DNA of 60,000 nt from Takakia lepidozioides (GCA_030704615.1 CM060732.1:81121171-81181170); one strand, 5' to 3'; shown: positions 44,655-56,397, counted from the first letter of the stretch. Notes: generated by a model not told the origin, from the sequence alone. Program-made: numbers and translations.

Positions 44655-46022
44655 CAACCAATTTTTGTTTATTAATGTGAAAGAAAATCCTATCATGTCA
44701 TTGCACCCAACAAACAGATGTGGCTCAAGCTTCATTTTTTTCCTACATGTGCTTAAATATGTGTGCAACACCTGTACAAAGATCCAGCAAGAAAAAAAAA
44801 ACATTTGTCTCCCCAACGACGCACTCATAACATATATGTGGAAGTGCTAAAGTCTCTCTCAAACCTTGCCCCTATGAGCGTATCTAGCAATGAAAGATAC
44901 TTTAAAACGCATCTTATATTGTGGGATCCTTGCACGAAACCTGTTGAACCTTGAACAACCGGTCAAAAATCCAAAAATGACCGGCTCTCGCCGGTCATCC
45001 TTGTGTGCATGCCAGGGTATTTAATGCACTGCATTCAAACAATTCAAATGAATGAACCACCTTATAATGACATCTAACCACTACAATTGTTAGTCTTATT
45101 AGCTTATCATAATGATGCACCATACACACACACAAAAGTCAATGCGTATTAATGATATCTCATCCACCTAACATGCAATGCACAACCATTTACCATCCAA
45201 AATCCAACGGCCAATCCATTCCGTCCAACGGTGCATGTCCCTTACCATCCAAAGTCCAACGATTGCACAACCATTTATCATCCAAAATCCAATGGCCGTT
45301 CCATTCCGTCCAACGGTGCATGCTCCTTACCATCCAAAGTTCAACGGTGGTTTGCAACGATGCACGCTTGCGTCCAACGGATGGTAGTCTTTACCCAATG
45401 GACGATAAATTTTAATAGATCTTTCATAGCATTAATTGCTAGGGGCTAATTGCACACTATAAGAATTGCAAGCCCTCATTTGAACGTGCGCTTCTTCCAC
45501 GAGCTCTCAAGGTAAGCCTCAATCCACTATGCCTACTTGTTATATTGCAATGTTTTTTCATTTCATTCTTTTGTTTTGTACTTTTGTATTTATTTTTTGT
45601 TTATTTTTCTGTTTTTATTTGGTGGTCTTAAGTCTAAGGGAGGACTGTTTGTTGCAGGAAGGACATACGTTGCAAATACAAATCGCCCCCGACAAGAATC
45701 ACTACGAACGTGTCGTCGTTGTACTTGTCGGGTATGATGTTTCTACCATCTACAATATTATGATTTTGATATTCCTAATTAATATAACTTTGGATTATAC
45801 AATTATGTAAAATACAATTGAATATGATTGAATATATATATATAGTACCATCTTCGAATCAATAAATATTACAAGTGTAAATGTTTGTTATACGATATTA
45901 TTTTTGGATATTTTGGGTATATTGCTTCTTTTGACTTAAAAATGTCGGTTTTTCAATGCATCACGTACTACCGTACTAAATCAAGATGGGATATTATTTT
46001 CAATCAGTAAGTGACATATTAC
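44655..46022. other. Right flank of the gypsy element: short repeats, no gene
   Basis: Contains ATTTGTCTCCCCAACGACGC (44804), which resembles ATTTGCCCCCCCAATGACGC just left of the gypsy (32249), and a perfect hairpin TGACCGGCTCTCGCCGGTCA (~44979). A short hydrophobic frame at 45529-45810 is not convincing as a gene. Confidence 0.4.
45181..45350. repeat. Two 85-bp tandem units
   Basis: CACAACCATTTACCATCCAA... repeats at 45266 with a few changes; both units contain CCATTCCGTCCAACGGTGCA. A partial third unit may follow. Confidence 0.8.
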
Positions 46023-46034
46023 ATTATGAATCAA

Positions 46035-46217
46035 GATAGCCAAGTTGTAGCCTGGTGGTAATGGGCACATACCACCTACTAAAGTGGTTGTGGGTTCAAT
46101 CCACCCTTGGTGTTACAAAGGTGTCCACCTTCTTAGTAGAAGGCAATAACCCTTCGGGATGAAGAGACACCATAATTTACGCTTCCTTCGGGAGGCATCA
46201 AATATTAAATATTAAAT
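46035..46217 (+). mobile_element. tRNA-derived SINE with 12-bp target duplication
   Basis: The head has pol III signals: a box A-like TAGCCTGGTGGTAATGG and a box B GGTTCAATCC. A unique body follows (AAGGCAATAACCCTTCGGGA, CTTCCTTCGGGAGGC), then an (AATATT/AAATATT)n tail. The insertion is flanked by a perfect duplication ATTATGAATCAA (46023-46034 and 46218-46229). Confidence 0.88.
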
Positions 46218-46418
46218 ATTATGAATCAAACAATACTTTTAGGGTTTAGGCGATATCATGGATCAACCATTTCATTACTTTATTACTGATTGTATTGAGT
46301 ACTATCCTACTATGTATTTTGATATACATAAGATTTATGTTTGTTTGTTGTTATGTGTTGGCGGGTCAATATGTAAAATTATGATGGGCTCAACATGATT
46401 ATTACCGTCAAATAAAGT

Positions 46419-47934
46419 ATGGAAGACGACTCTTCCGGTTTGCCCCTCAATTTTGAGCCAGATCGTAGACCTCCACCAAGGCCTCCACGTCGTCGAGCCC
46501 CTGACATTGTTCCGACCCTAGCCACCCCATGGACATGACAATTACATTTCAGTGGATCTGGTAGTCGACCGGTATGTCAGACAGTCGCATTAGAGTTGCA
46601 TCAAGATATCGCTGGTCCTTCGATCATACCTGTTGGAGCCTCCACTCCAAGTCGCATTATTATTGTTGATGATGATGATGAGGTTCCTCATCGTGAGGAC
46701 ACGGATCTCGTTCCTTACCCAGATGTCACATCCCCTCTTACTGAAGATGAGTTTAGTGCGGCATTGGAGAGTATTGAGCGAGTCATTCAAGGTCACAGTG
46801 ATATACCCGAGATGACTCCAGCTCATAGTACAGTCTCTATGACTGCTGATGTCGATGTGGATATTGCTCATATTATACAGTCGGGTCATGTTGACATGCG
46901 TGCACCAATACGTGTCCATATTGGCCCGCATTCATACGCCACATGGTTTGTTACTCCGGTGTCGAGCTCTCGTCAGAGATTGTCTATATGTGATTTGGAG
47001 ACGGGTTCTGGTGCATATGACCGTCGTAGGTGGCAGTGTTGGTGGGGCATGACCTATCTGGCATCTGTTGTCACTAGTGTACCGATGGCTGAGTGTCATG
47101 ATAGTGAGATCTCTAGGGTCATTCAATATATAGGCCAGAGTACAGAGCACCGTCATTTGGCACTCGTCGACATTGTTCAGACTTGGGATGTATGGCCTAT
47201 TATTCGTGACCGTGAGGCAGAGCGTGTATTGACAAAGATACGACAATGTTTTGACCCTACTCGGATTGCGGCATTGATGGTTGATACTGGGATGACTCAC
47301 AACACTTTGAGACTTCTTAAGTCGTTTGATGTGTATGGCGTTTTCAAGAACGTTAATTCCACAAATGTCGTTCAGCGAATGACGATTAGTTTTAATTTAT
47401 TGGTTTGTGCATACAAATTTATATTACGTTTGTGAGTTTATGTATTTTATATATTCACTTCAATATGAATTCATATTAAAATTAAACCTGTTGTTGTGTT
47501 TAGGAGTTCTATACCGAGGCTTCAGCATCAGGGCTTGGTTGGGGCCGCACTGATGGTGTTACATATGGCGTGCAAGTTGATAGCATTGGGGCATGGGTCA
47601 CATATATGATATTGTGTTATGAGAAACGCTCTGATTGCCGAGTTGGTGATGAAGTAGTTGTCAAACTTGGTATCGACTCGCGACTCCACTACGGCAAAGG
47701 CGGACAGATTTTATTCAATTCCAAACATTTGGTTATAGTAACGTAATCTTTACAACCATTGTAAGTATGATACACGTCACTTCATTCATGTTAATTATTA
47801 ATGTGATTATTTTTTTTCAGGTATGTGAGGTTGCATTGGAGTTGCTTTGTGACTGCGGGTTGTTATCATGTATATCTATTGCCAAGTGGGAGAAACTTAG
47901 AAAACGCCATCCGTACGGTTTTAGTTGGATTTGA
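46419..47934 (+). pseudogene. Unknown three-exon gene, plus-strand member of a convergent pair
   Basis: ATG 46419 opens a frame spliced as 46419-47402, 47504-47737 and 47821-47934, all with GT..AG introns in phase, giving 444 codons including the stop. One TGA (46536-46538) interrupts after residue 39 (...ATPWT), with the frame continuing unchanged. The product has a Pro/Arg-rich start, an acidic Ser/Thr-rich stretch (IIIVDDDDEVP), then an ordered part: IGPHSYATWFVTPV, RRRWQCWWGMTYLAS, FDPTRIAALMVDTGMTHNTL, GLGWGRTDGVTYGVQVDSIG and CRVGDEVVVKLGIDSRLHYG. No family recognised. It faces the minus-strand gene ending at 48227, 0.29 kb away; together they may belong to a DNA transposon. If the TGA is real, this copy is inactive. 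Confidence 0.55.
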
Positions 47935-48085
47935 AACGTTACATGAGCAACTAACACCTACATTCCTACGTCCTGCAAAAATATCATGAGCAACAAATTT
48001 CATTATATTGATGTATTTATAAAACACCATCTGTATGATTTTAGTTGGGTGTGACCCTTTGCACAAGCAATTAACATGTACATTC
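47898..48085. repeat. Diverged ~120-bp direct repeat between the convergent genes
   Basis: AAAACGCCATCCGTACGGTT (47900) and AAAACACCATCTGTATGATT (~48020) start two related stretches that both go on with TTTTAGTTGG and end near ACATTC.TAC. The first overlaps the end of the plus-strand gene. Confidence 0.6.
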
Positions 48086-48226
48086 ATACATACATATATA
48101 TATACAGTTGACATGATGTCATGAATGATTGAAACTCGTTGCATTTCCAACAATACATTAACACCAGTGAAATAACAAAACAATGTATACATCAATGATA
48201 GTCAGGTCACATACGAAAGTGATGGG

Positions 48227-50992
48227 TTAACGAGTCTGCTGAAGCTCATCAATCTCCATAGCTGTGTACAGACCTGTGTATCGACCTAATCTGTGATCCC
48301 ATGTGAATCTATCCCATGTGAAAGACACCTGCAAATGTGGCCAACGAGTACTATGCTGATACCAACGAAAAGTCATAGTCGATGCTACTCTCACTCGAGC
48401 AGGATGAGGGATCTCCTCTGTAGGCTCCATGATGATGCGCTCTGGAAATGAACTCCAAAGATAGAAATTATGCTCACGCAACCGATCATATCCCCGAATG
48501 GTGACCTCAATGTAATGGGGGTGGTGCACAGCCGGAGTCAAAGCCAACAATGGACCGAATACACTAGTCCATATATCACTATCACAAGACACATCCCCAA
48601 AAGATCGGTAATGATCCTCGGAAAATAAATGCGCATAAATCTGTCGACCCACCACTATCCTGAATAGGATGAAACGCACGTGAGGCTGAGGGATGAGTAG
48701 GGAAGATGGCAATGCACTAGCGGCAGCAGTGAACTCACGACTACTGGTCATACGTCTCACAATGGCCTCATCGAAACCCCTCTGTCGTAGGCGAGTCCAA
48801 GATGGAACTGGAGAGGTGTGAATAACAAAATACTCGCAAAAATATGCCAACTCAAATGGCACACGACCAGACCACCTCTCATAACTGCGATGTGTGTAAA
48901 ACATGTCCACGATACCTACAAGTTGTACACATACGTGACTTCGAATCAGATGCATGGGTGACTTATGTAAATCCAAAAAATGCAACATGTATCATTGTAG
49001 AACAAACTCTATTCAATGTGATACATATTTTTTGCACACGTACGCGAATACTACACATACCACGTATATCATCGACATGACAGATAAATCCCTCGGTCGT
49101 GTAGTAGACCTCCGCTCGTTTCGATCGTCGAACAGGTAGAGGCAACGCCGAATCAATGAAGTCCGGGATCGTACAACCTCTATCTCTGAGATCGCTCAAG
49201 GTCATAAATTGACGACCCCAAACGTATGGGACACCAACCTCATCCATCACACACTCTAAAACCTCAGTGACTCGTAACAACCCATCCACCGTGACTCCCA
49301 CACCATCACGAGCCACATACCGTACATATGAACCTGGATAGAAATATATGTCCTCACCCCCTGTACTGTAGTCGCATGTGCGTCAATCCTAAGAAAGCGG
49401 CGACCCTCAAAGTATCGAACCCCTCCCGCAACACACAACAACGGTGGAACCACATCATGAGTGCCACCTACGTATGACGCCCGATGAGACCGCAATGTAG
49501 GGGGCGCATCAATAGGGATACTCAACAACAACTGTTCCAACTCGTCATACTGAGGGGAAATGAGCATGAACCCTCCAAAGTCATCCGCATAAACCATCCG
49601 TGTGGTGATAACAACATGTGAAGGTTGCTCGTAGTAAACTCCCCCAACATAAAAATATGGACTGGCATGGCCACGATCCAATCCTAAAAGCAATAACAAA
49701 TGAGGAGCGGTTGCTGGCCAAGGAAGAACCTGGGCTAACTGCACTCGCCTACGCATATCACCATCCATGACCAAAATCGCAACAGTACGCTGCTCAGGAA
49801 TGACCCCAATGCAAGAGCGAATAGGACTATCAACTGTGAACGTATCGTCATGACAATCCGCTTGTGATGGCTGACGTGGATCTAATATGGCTGCATGAAT
49901 CAGAGGCTCATCATGTACTGGCGAATCTGGGCAATGATCCTCATAAAATGGAGATGAGGGTCATCCATGCAAGTCTGTGAACGCCAATCTATCGTCCTCT
50001 AGGCGTCTCTGCCCCTTAGTCAAAACCTCTCGCTGTCTCTGTACCTCTTGAGTCTGTATCTCAAGCTCATGTCTCTGTCTCTCGATGTCATGTCTCAGAC
50101 TCTGCAGTTCAGAATGCTCCCTCAGTATCTCCCGCCTATCTCTCTGCACATCGAGTCTGTCTCTCTCAACCTCTCGACTCTGTATAAGCAGTCTTGGCTG
50201 AGACACAAGCAATCGACTAATGTGATATCCCTGAATACCGGATGCAGAACTGGCTGGCACTTGACGTGTAGAATGAGGTGATGTAGAAATGACTCTCTGT
50301 GACATGGAAGCACTATGCATGATGGAACTACGAACATCTACTGTACGTGGGATGCCACGAGGTGGAAGACCTAAAATCAACCTCTGCTGAGGGGTAGATG
50401 TGGTGGCCACTCTCGTACAACAACCATATGACTCTGTGCTATGGGCATCAACAATAGCTGCCACGACACCAGGCCGTATATACCGATGTCGACGTGGTCT
50501 ACTAACATCATGCATGCCCTCGTGAGCCACACGAACACTCAAAGGAGTAGGACTGTGCACGATCTCATGTACAGCTCGAGGTGCACAAGCAGCCGGAGAC
50601 AAAAGATCAGGCAAGAGTGCAAAATGCATAATACCCTCTTGTCGTTCTTGCTCATTCTCTCTCTCACGTATCACTCTGTCAGCTTGTCTGTCCACCTGAG
50701 CTTGTCTGTCACGAGATGCCCTGTTTATTCCACAAGCCTCTTCAATCAAGCTATCAATCTTGTCTGGATCGGACAATGACAAAGCGGGTGAGCCAGAGCG
50801 GGATCCGGACTCTCGTTCGTGCCTCAAGGTCTCTCGTAATGCATGCAAATCCGCACGTGCCCTGCTAAAATCTCTCGAGGGACTAGGCAGATCTGTTGCT
50901 TTACCTCTATCTCCGATTAAAGCACCTTCACCCATCAAGCTGTCAACCAAGTTGCAAACAACCCGTTTCATAGGCTCTTGACCCTTCGCCAT
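48227..50992 (-). pseudogene. Unknown gene, minus-strand member of the convergent pair, coiled-coil N-terminus
   Basis: From ATG 50992 (MAKGQEP) the frame runs 343 codons to a TGA at 49963-49961, then continues in the same frame (PSSPFYEDHCPDSPVHDEPL...) to ~49390. There a one-base shift leads to GEDIYFYPGSYVRYVARDG and EVYYTTEGFICHVDDIRG. An in-phase intron (49060-48916, GTATGT..TAG) joins IVDMFYTHRSYERW and the rest, ending TAA at 48227. The N-terminal part has two Arg/Glu/Gln coiled-coil segments (REVERDRLDVQRDRREILRE). The block YFYPGSYVRYVAR ... EVYYT...HVDDIRGIV weakly resembles a BAH domain, which would fit chromatin binding; this is a guess. No other family is visible. Confidence 0.5.
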
Positions 50993-51001
50993 TTCAATCA
51001 C

Positions 51002-51590
51002 CTACAAATGTTACACACAAGACACATGATTTGTACATACAAAATACAGAAGACAACAGACGTGTATATTCTACATGTTCTATTTTTTTCTATGTTAATT
51101 GCGTAAGTAACCAAGATGTCCAAGCCGGGATTTGAACCCGATGCGAGGACTTCCTACACGACAACACAGAGAGAATATGGTAACGAGCTTCACCCCTCGA
51201 GAAAGAGCTACGTCATATCTCTGATCTGGCCCGCAAGCCAGCCATGTAGTGCCACCAGCACACTGACGGAGGTACCATCGCTTACAACCATATCTCTTTC
51301 ATCCGTGCCGCGTTGTAAGAAGCCACATGCGAAGCCCAACTTGCTTCCAAGGACTTGTTTTTCATTTCAGTGATGGAGAATTGTTATGTAGTCTAAGCAG
51401 TTACTTCTCACAACGGACACGGGAAACAACTATATCTAGTCATATCATAGTCACCTCTAGTCTCCTACATTTAGAGTCTCCACCTAGTTGCAAGTCGTAT
51501 GTTTTGGAGACTACGATCGAAAAAATTGATCAAATATATTGAACATGAACCTTAGAAGTGCAGACGATAACCTCATAAGAAGATCAAACT
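51002..51590. other. Region upstream of the minus-strand unknown gene; contains a tRNA T-arm-like sequence
   Basis: On the minus strand CGGGTTCAAATCCCGG (around 51130) is a perfect T-arm/box B. A matching box A at the usual distance and a full cloverleaf are not found, so this is at most a diverged tRNA-derived repeat. Otherwise non-coding. Confidence 0.3.
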
Positions 51591-51599
51591 AAAAGAATT

Positions 51600-52730
51600 T
51601 TCATTGCATGTGATGTGTACGACAGAGACATACAGCAATGGACGGAAAGCCGATTTCGTCCTTGGGCAGCTTGCAGGTAACTGGGCCTCCAACTTTCTTT
51701 CCGGTTCCACGACCTGGGGAGAGGGAGGGGGAAGATTAAAAAATCACCAAACAGAAATAAAGAATAGAGGGAGAAAAGAGAGTGACAAGGAGGAAGAGAT
51801 AGTGGTGAAGAAGAAAAAAACATCAAGCAAGAAGCCAACGAGTGTAGGGATTTACCTGCTGCGGCGGTGATGTGCTTGTTGCTTGATTGCCCCCGCCCGC
51901 GCGCTACCTGCCAGCCACCAACACACCACCATTCAAGGTCAAAACAGAAGGAAAGAAGATAGGAAGAAAAGAGATTGACAAAGAGGCTGATAACAGGGAA
52001 AAATAGGCTGAAATGTATTGAAGAAGGTGCCTTACCAGTGCCTGGTTCTATCAATTGTGTTGCTGCCGCTACTGTTTCCAGTTGACCATGTACCCGGGCA
52101 GGTTTCTTGTAGCCACATGGAATTATCATAACAGGGAATTATCATAAGTAATCTTTTGTTGGAAATCTGGCCCTCTTTGATGAATCTGGATCTCTATCCC
52201 TGGTCCTTCACGTATCCCTGACCGTGTACAAATCATGAATACATCCCTCAGCCTCATTGCTAGCAGCTGACACTGATGGCTGAAGTTCTTCCAGCAAACA
52301 CCCCAACCCTACTTATCCACCAACGAGCTAACTTGCCGAATTCGACCTAAGATTTTAGGGACGACTCTGATAACAGGGAAAAACTGAAATGTGTTGAAGA
52401 AGGTGACTTACCAGAGCCTGGTTCTATCAATGGTGGTGGTGGTGCTGCTACTGTTTCCAGTTGACCATCTACCCAGGCAAGTTTCTTGTAGCTACTGATC
52501 CACAGGGAATTGTGTTTGAAGTCCGGCCCTCTTGGATGAACCGACCTCTATCCCTGGTCCTTCACCTATCCCTGACCGTGCCCAATCATGAATACATCCT
52601 TCAGCCTCATTGCTAGCAGCTGACACTGATGGCGTGCGGTTCTTCCAGCAAACACCCCAACCCTACTTAACCACCAACGAGCTAACTTGCTGAATTAATA
52701 CTCTAAGAATACCATTACAACTCTGATAAC
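51600..52730 (-). pseudogene. Minus-strand OSB-like exons, decayed
   Basis: Two PDF-type exon copies are present: 52540-52390 (RGPDF region damaged; then WVDGQLETV, a Pro run and LIEPGSG before a GTAAGT donor) and 52190-52070 (RGPDFQQKIT, an insertion, then VHGQLETVAAATQLIEPGTG before GTAAGG). A further coding-like stretch at ~51715-51620 (GRGTGKKVGGPVTCKLPKDE) follows an acceptor and may be a last exon. The spacing and intron sequence match the plus-strand units at 19.8-21.2 kb. An insertion with TTATGATAATTCC duplicated disrupts the second copy. Confidence 0.55.
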
Positions 52731-52852
52731 ATCCCCCATAAGGAACCAGTTGTGGAGTTTCACCCACCTTGTATGTGCAAGTCATCTTGAAGTTGCCATA
52801 GCGCTCCTGCACAACCACAACAATCTGGTTACAGGAAGTAAGATATATTGTG

Positions 52853-54305
52853 CTCATAAGACGTTGTTTGCCGTAGCCTTGTGGCCATTGACCCCGCACC
52901 CAGTTTGAGCGGGAACAAAAGGGACAAAACCTACCTCTGTCAGGGGCTGAGGTAGTAAGACTTACCTCCATATATAGAATTAATCCGGGTTTTCCAGATA
53001 TCCTCACGAAATCCCTTCACACGAGCATCCATCTGCTGTGTGTGACTTGCCCAAAAACTAGGCCTCAGGAGGGCTTGGGCTTTTGGCTCAGCCTCGAGAC
53101 TTTCAAAGTTGGTAAACAGGGGTACAAGCACAATTCCCTTGCTAGATTTGAAGAGAGCGTCTCTTTGGTGAGAGAAACCGGACAGTGTATCAGAAAATGA
53201 ATACTGTCTTCAGATTGCCCACACAACGGGCAATTGCACTAACCCATATAGCAGATCCGTACTCCAAGGCAGGTCTAATAACGCGACAAAGTGTGATTTT
53301 TAACCTCAGACTCCAACCAGGCTAAGTCTCTAGAATCCATTCAAGTGGGGGTGCTTAAGGAGTGTATGTCAGCATGCTCCAAAACAGCCAATGTGGCTGT
53401 TCGGGGTGAGTTTGGCATTCCGTCCTTAAGCTATCGACGAGATGAATTCAAGGTCAGAAGGTGGGGTCAGCTGCAACATCTGCCCAACACCAGATATCCT
53501 AAGTTAATCGACTCTATATCTTGGAAACATGACCGCTCTGTGAAACAGGCTAAGTCCTGGCAGAAGAGAGTAGAGAAGAGAATCTCAAGGACCTGGACCT
53601 GGATCCGCAAGTCTTGACCCTGCTGATAAATCTGACTTAGAGGCTGTAGTGTCCAAAGCCATGTCTGTTGCCATGAGATTGTCTGATGAAAATGAAGTTA
53701 GGCAGAAAACTTCCCTGAACTTGTTTCCAGGCAGTGACATGGGGGAGAACATCTTGGATGACCTCAAGGGTCTACCCCACTCTCGGCACTAGACTGAAAT
53801 GGTAACTCAGAGCAGGAAGCCTACCTACCTTTGAGCAGCAAACAAAAGCAGAGAGGAAAGAGTTGACCCCTCTGCAGTGGAAAAATTTAGTGAGCCCCAG
53901 AGCTTTGCCCTTGCCAGTTTGAACAACTTTCCAGATATGTGCATCCCAATTACAATTGGAGGAAAACTCAACGCCCAGGTAAGTGTAGGAAGGGAGGACA
54001 GGGATCTGTTGGCCACCCCACTGCCACTTAAGATCACTTCCTCCCTCTCCTCTGTCGTTGAATGCTACCACTGCACATTTGCTGACATTAGCCTCTAGCC
54101 CCCAAAGATCAAAGTATCTCTTCGCGCAATCAATCAATTCCTGGAAATTGGTTGGAGTCTCCCCTATGCCTGCGAAGTCATCCGCAAACATAAGGGCTGG
54201 TATGGTGGTATCACCCACCCTTAACCCAAATCCCTCACTTTCCACATCAACCCTGAGTTGATTGATGTAAACATTGAAGAGCAGAGGGGAGAGGGAGAGA
54301 GTATG
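52853..54305 (-). mobile_element. 5'-truncated LINE with an internally inverted segment
   Basis: Minus strand: RT begins near 54300 with SPLLFNVYINQL, then the catalytic ALMFADDFAGIG (~54190), LEANVSKCAVVAF, LPSYTYLGVEFSSN and LGLTKFFHCRG. From ~53870 down to ~53345 the LINE sequence is on the plus strand instead (NVAVRGEFGIPSLSYRRDE, SWKHDRSVKQAKSWQKRV, NEVRQKTSLNLF). Below 53340 the minus strand resumes with VIRPALEYGSAIW, the C-terminal finger and 3' UTR shared with 22035-22430. Frames are broken. It sits between the OSB-like exons of the minus-strand locus. Confidence 0.8.
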
Positions 54306-54414
54306 GTGGCATGTGACTTACTTATAGAATTCCACGTGCATCTCAGGGCCGCGTCTGATGAATCATGAGAGGGCAAAACAGGCTGAAATAGGTCAAAGAA
54401 GAAGGTGCCCTCAC

Positions 54415-54567
54415 CACATCGTCCTTGACCTTGTGTCACGAACCATGGAGGATTTGACAGCCCATCAACCGAAATAACCTCTTGTGTGTGCTGCTTGTGT
54501 CTATAGTTAGATAATGTCTGCGAGAACCACCACGGTGCAGTTGAGCAGGTACAAATTGAAACACGGC
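54415..54567 (-). pseudogene. OSB-locus first exon, minus-strand copy
   Basis: Same exon as 19672-19834: acceptor CTTAGCAG, VFQFVPAQLHRGGSRRHYLT, DTSSTHK, frame change, VDGLSNPPWFVTQGQGRC, then a GTGAGG donor. It is preceded on its 5' side by sequence related to 19570-19670 (e.g. GGTTCTTG...GGTCTTAGCAG). Confidence 0.6.
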
Positions 54568-55207
54568 CTGCTAAGACCAAGCTCTCCCAAGAACCTTGTA
54601 AACAGCAGGAAGAATAACAAATCGTGGTACTAACAGGAGCCAAGACCCAACATTTGCAGGATGGACACACTTCTTCACACAACGGCGGGAGAATGACTTG
54701 CTGGCGGGAGGGACTCTCGCTCCGTTGGTCCATGCCAACGGTGAGGCAAAGACCAACGGATGAAGCGAAAATGGTTCATCCCGGCTTTCCAGGAAAGTTT
54801 TTGTCTTCTAACATTAAGTTCTTTTGGACTAACTTGCATTGTTTAATGTGTCCTGTAACCTACGGTAACCTACTAGAATTTAGCCTAATCCTAGGCTATC
54901 TTAGGCACTACAAAAGGAGAAACTCTTATCAGTTCTAGAATGTTATGCTACCCTAAACCCTATATTACCAAGTATGGTCTGGATTTAAGTCAAAAGTCCG
55001 GAATTAGCTGAAATAGGGTTGGAGAGATAAGAACATCCTTGGGAAGAGGGAGAGGGGGAAGATAACAATCCAGGTTTCTTGGGGAGGGCGGGGGGGGGGG
55101 GACATCGCTCGGGGAAGCATCCTTTCGAAGGCGGTGATATGTCAGCTGAATGTCTCCTTGAACTGCCCCCCTGGCAGGAATCTCCGCAGCAAAATTCTGA
55201 ACAGCAG

Positions 55208-56397
55208 TCATAGCAGCAGAGGATTCCTTGACTTCTTATTCTGGGGACAATCAGCCTTTATATGTCTTTCCTTGTGGCACAGATGACAGAGAATACTAAG
55301 ACAATCTTCGAAGATAGAAACCGTGATATAATCATTGTTAAGAGTGGGCAACTTCAAGGACTCCGAAATCTTATAGGTCTCTAACATCCAAACGACGATC
55401 TTGGGGACACCAGAATCCCAAGTGGGATCCCAATGAACATTAGAATCAATGCTAAGGCGATCAGCTTCTTCAAAGTCATTCACATTCATCGAGCCAATAT
55501 AAGCTCCAAAGTGAGCACCTATCTCCGAAAGAGATCGGAGATAGTTGCTAGGGAGATAAGGCAAGGCAATGATACTTGGCTTATAGGTAACACCTAACTT
55601 GTGCCTCTACTTAGCCGACCAAGGGAAGATATGAACCCTGTATCTTGATTTCTCACGTTAAACTTTAAGGCCTTTGAAGCATAATATTCCACCGAGCTAC
55701 ACATAATAGAGAAGGCCTCTGCCCAGAGGGTGGCAGAAGTGCGGGGTGTGAGTCCCCCATCAGCCCCCAAATGTTCAATCGTCCACATATGGGCCCAATG
55801 CCTATCTCTGACCCTGTCAAGGAAGTGTAACAAAATACCTTGCTCTGAGAGCAATTTTGAATGGTCCTTAACCACTTCCATGTCTAATTTCAGAATCGGT
55901 TGATCATCAGAAGACACAACAACAACCTCATTCCAAGTGTCTACATGTCTGCTCGGAGGAGAGGTGGTAAAGGGAGTAGAACCAAGCAAGCTAGGACCAT
56001 TATTTCTATTGTAGTTCCCACTCTTTCTGCGTTCCCGGTAGTAGCATTCCTTGGCGGCCCACCAGCCCCAGCATTAACAAAAGCCATTAGAGCGAAGAGA
56101 AAAGAGGTAAGCACTGAGAAGAGAGGATAGAGAGGCTCAAGCTGCTGAAGCACAACAACTAGAGGAGAAGAAGGAGCCAAGGCAGCTCACAGCAAGTAGA
56201 ACGATAGCAAAGCAAAGGGAGGAGCTGTGTGGATTGCAGCTTTCGATAACTCTTGGGAAAAAAACGGTATCATCTGCAGAAGACTCTCCGATATAAGAAT
56301 CAAGTGGCAAGAAGCTCTCCCGCCCTACTGAAAGCTTCGTTAGTGCCAAGAGTTCTCCCTTGCTTGCTGATGAGGCGGAGGTTAATTGGAGACACAA
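55208..56397 (-). pseudogene. LINE ORF1-like fragment (nucleic-acid-binding, CCHC knuckle)
   Basis: Minus-strand frames 55594-55989 and 55208-55564 read as an L1 ORF1-type protein with a frame break. LPSNYLRSLSEIGAHFGAYI and WDSGVPKIVVWMLETYKISE have the DUF4283-like pattern, and the zinc knuckle CHLCHKERHIKADCP follows. Upstream on the minus strand (56180-56040) is a Glu/Ala/Arg-rich helical stretch. ORF1 proteins bind LINE RNA. No ORF2 start follows, so this is a remnant. Confidence 0.55.

Noticed and set aside
45181-45350. Regular repeats resembling a CRISPR array
   Set aside because: Only two 85-bp near-identical tandem units with no distinct spacers, in a eukaryotic context.
51584-52129. 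181-codon minus-strand frame as one protein
   Set aside because: Only its first ~32 residues match the OSB-like exon; the rest is intron read-through beyond a GTAAGG donor.
53645-53655. CTGTAGTG as a candidate right end of the CACTA element
   Set aside because: It lies inside LINE-derived sequence (LEAVVSKA) and lacks the preceding CCCCTATTTG expected from the left end.
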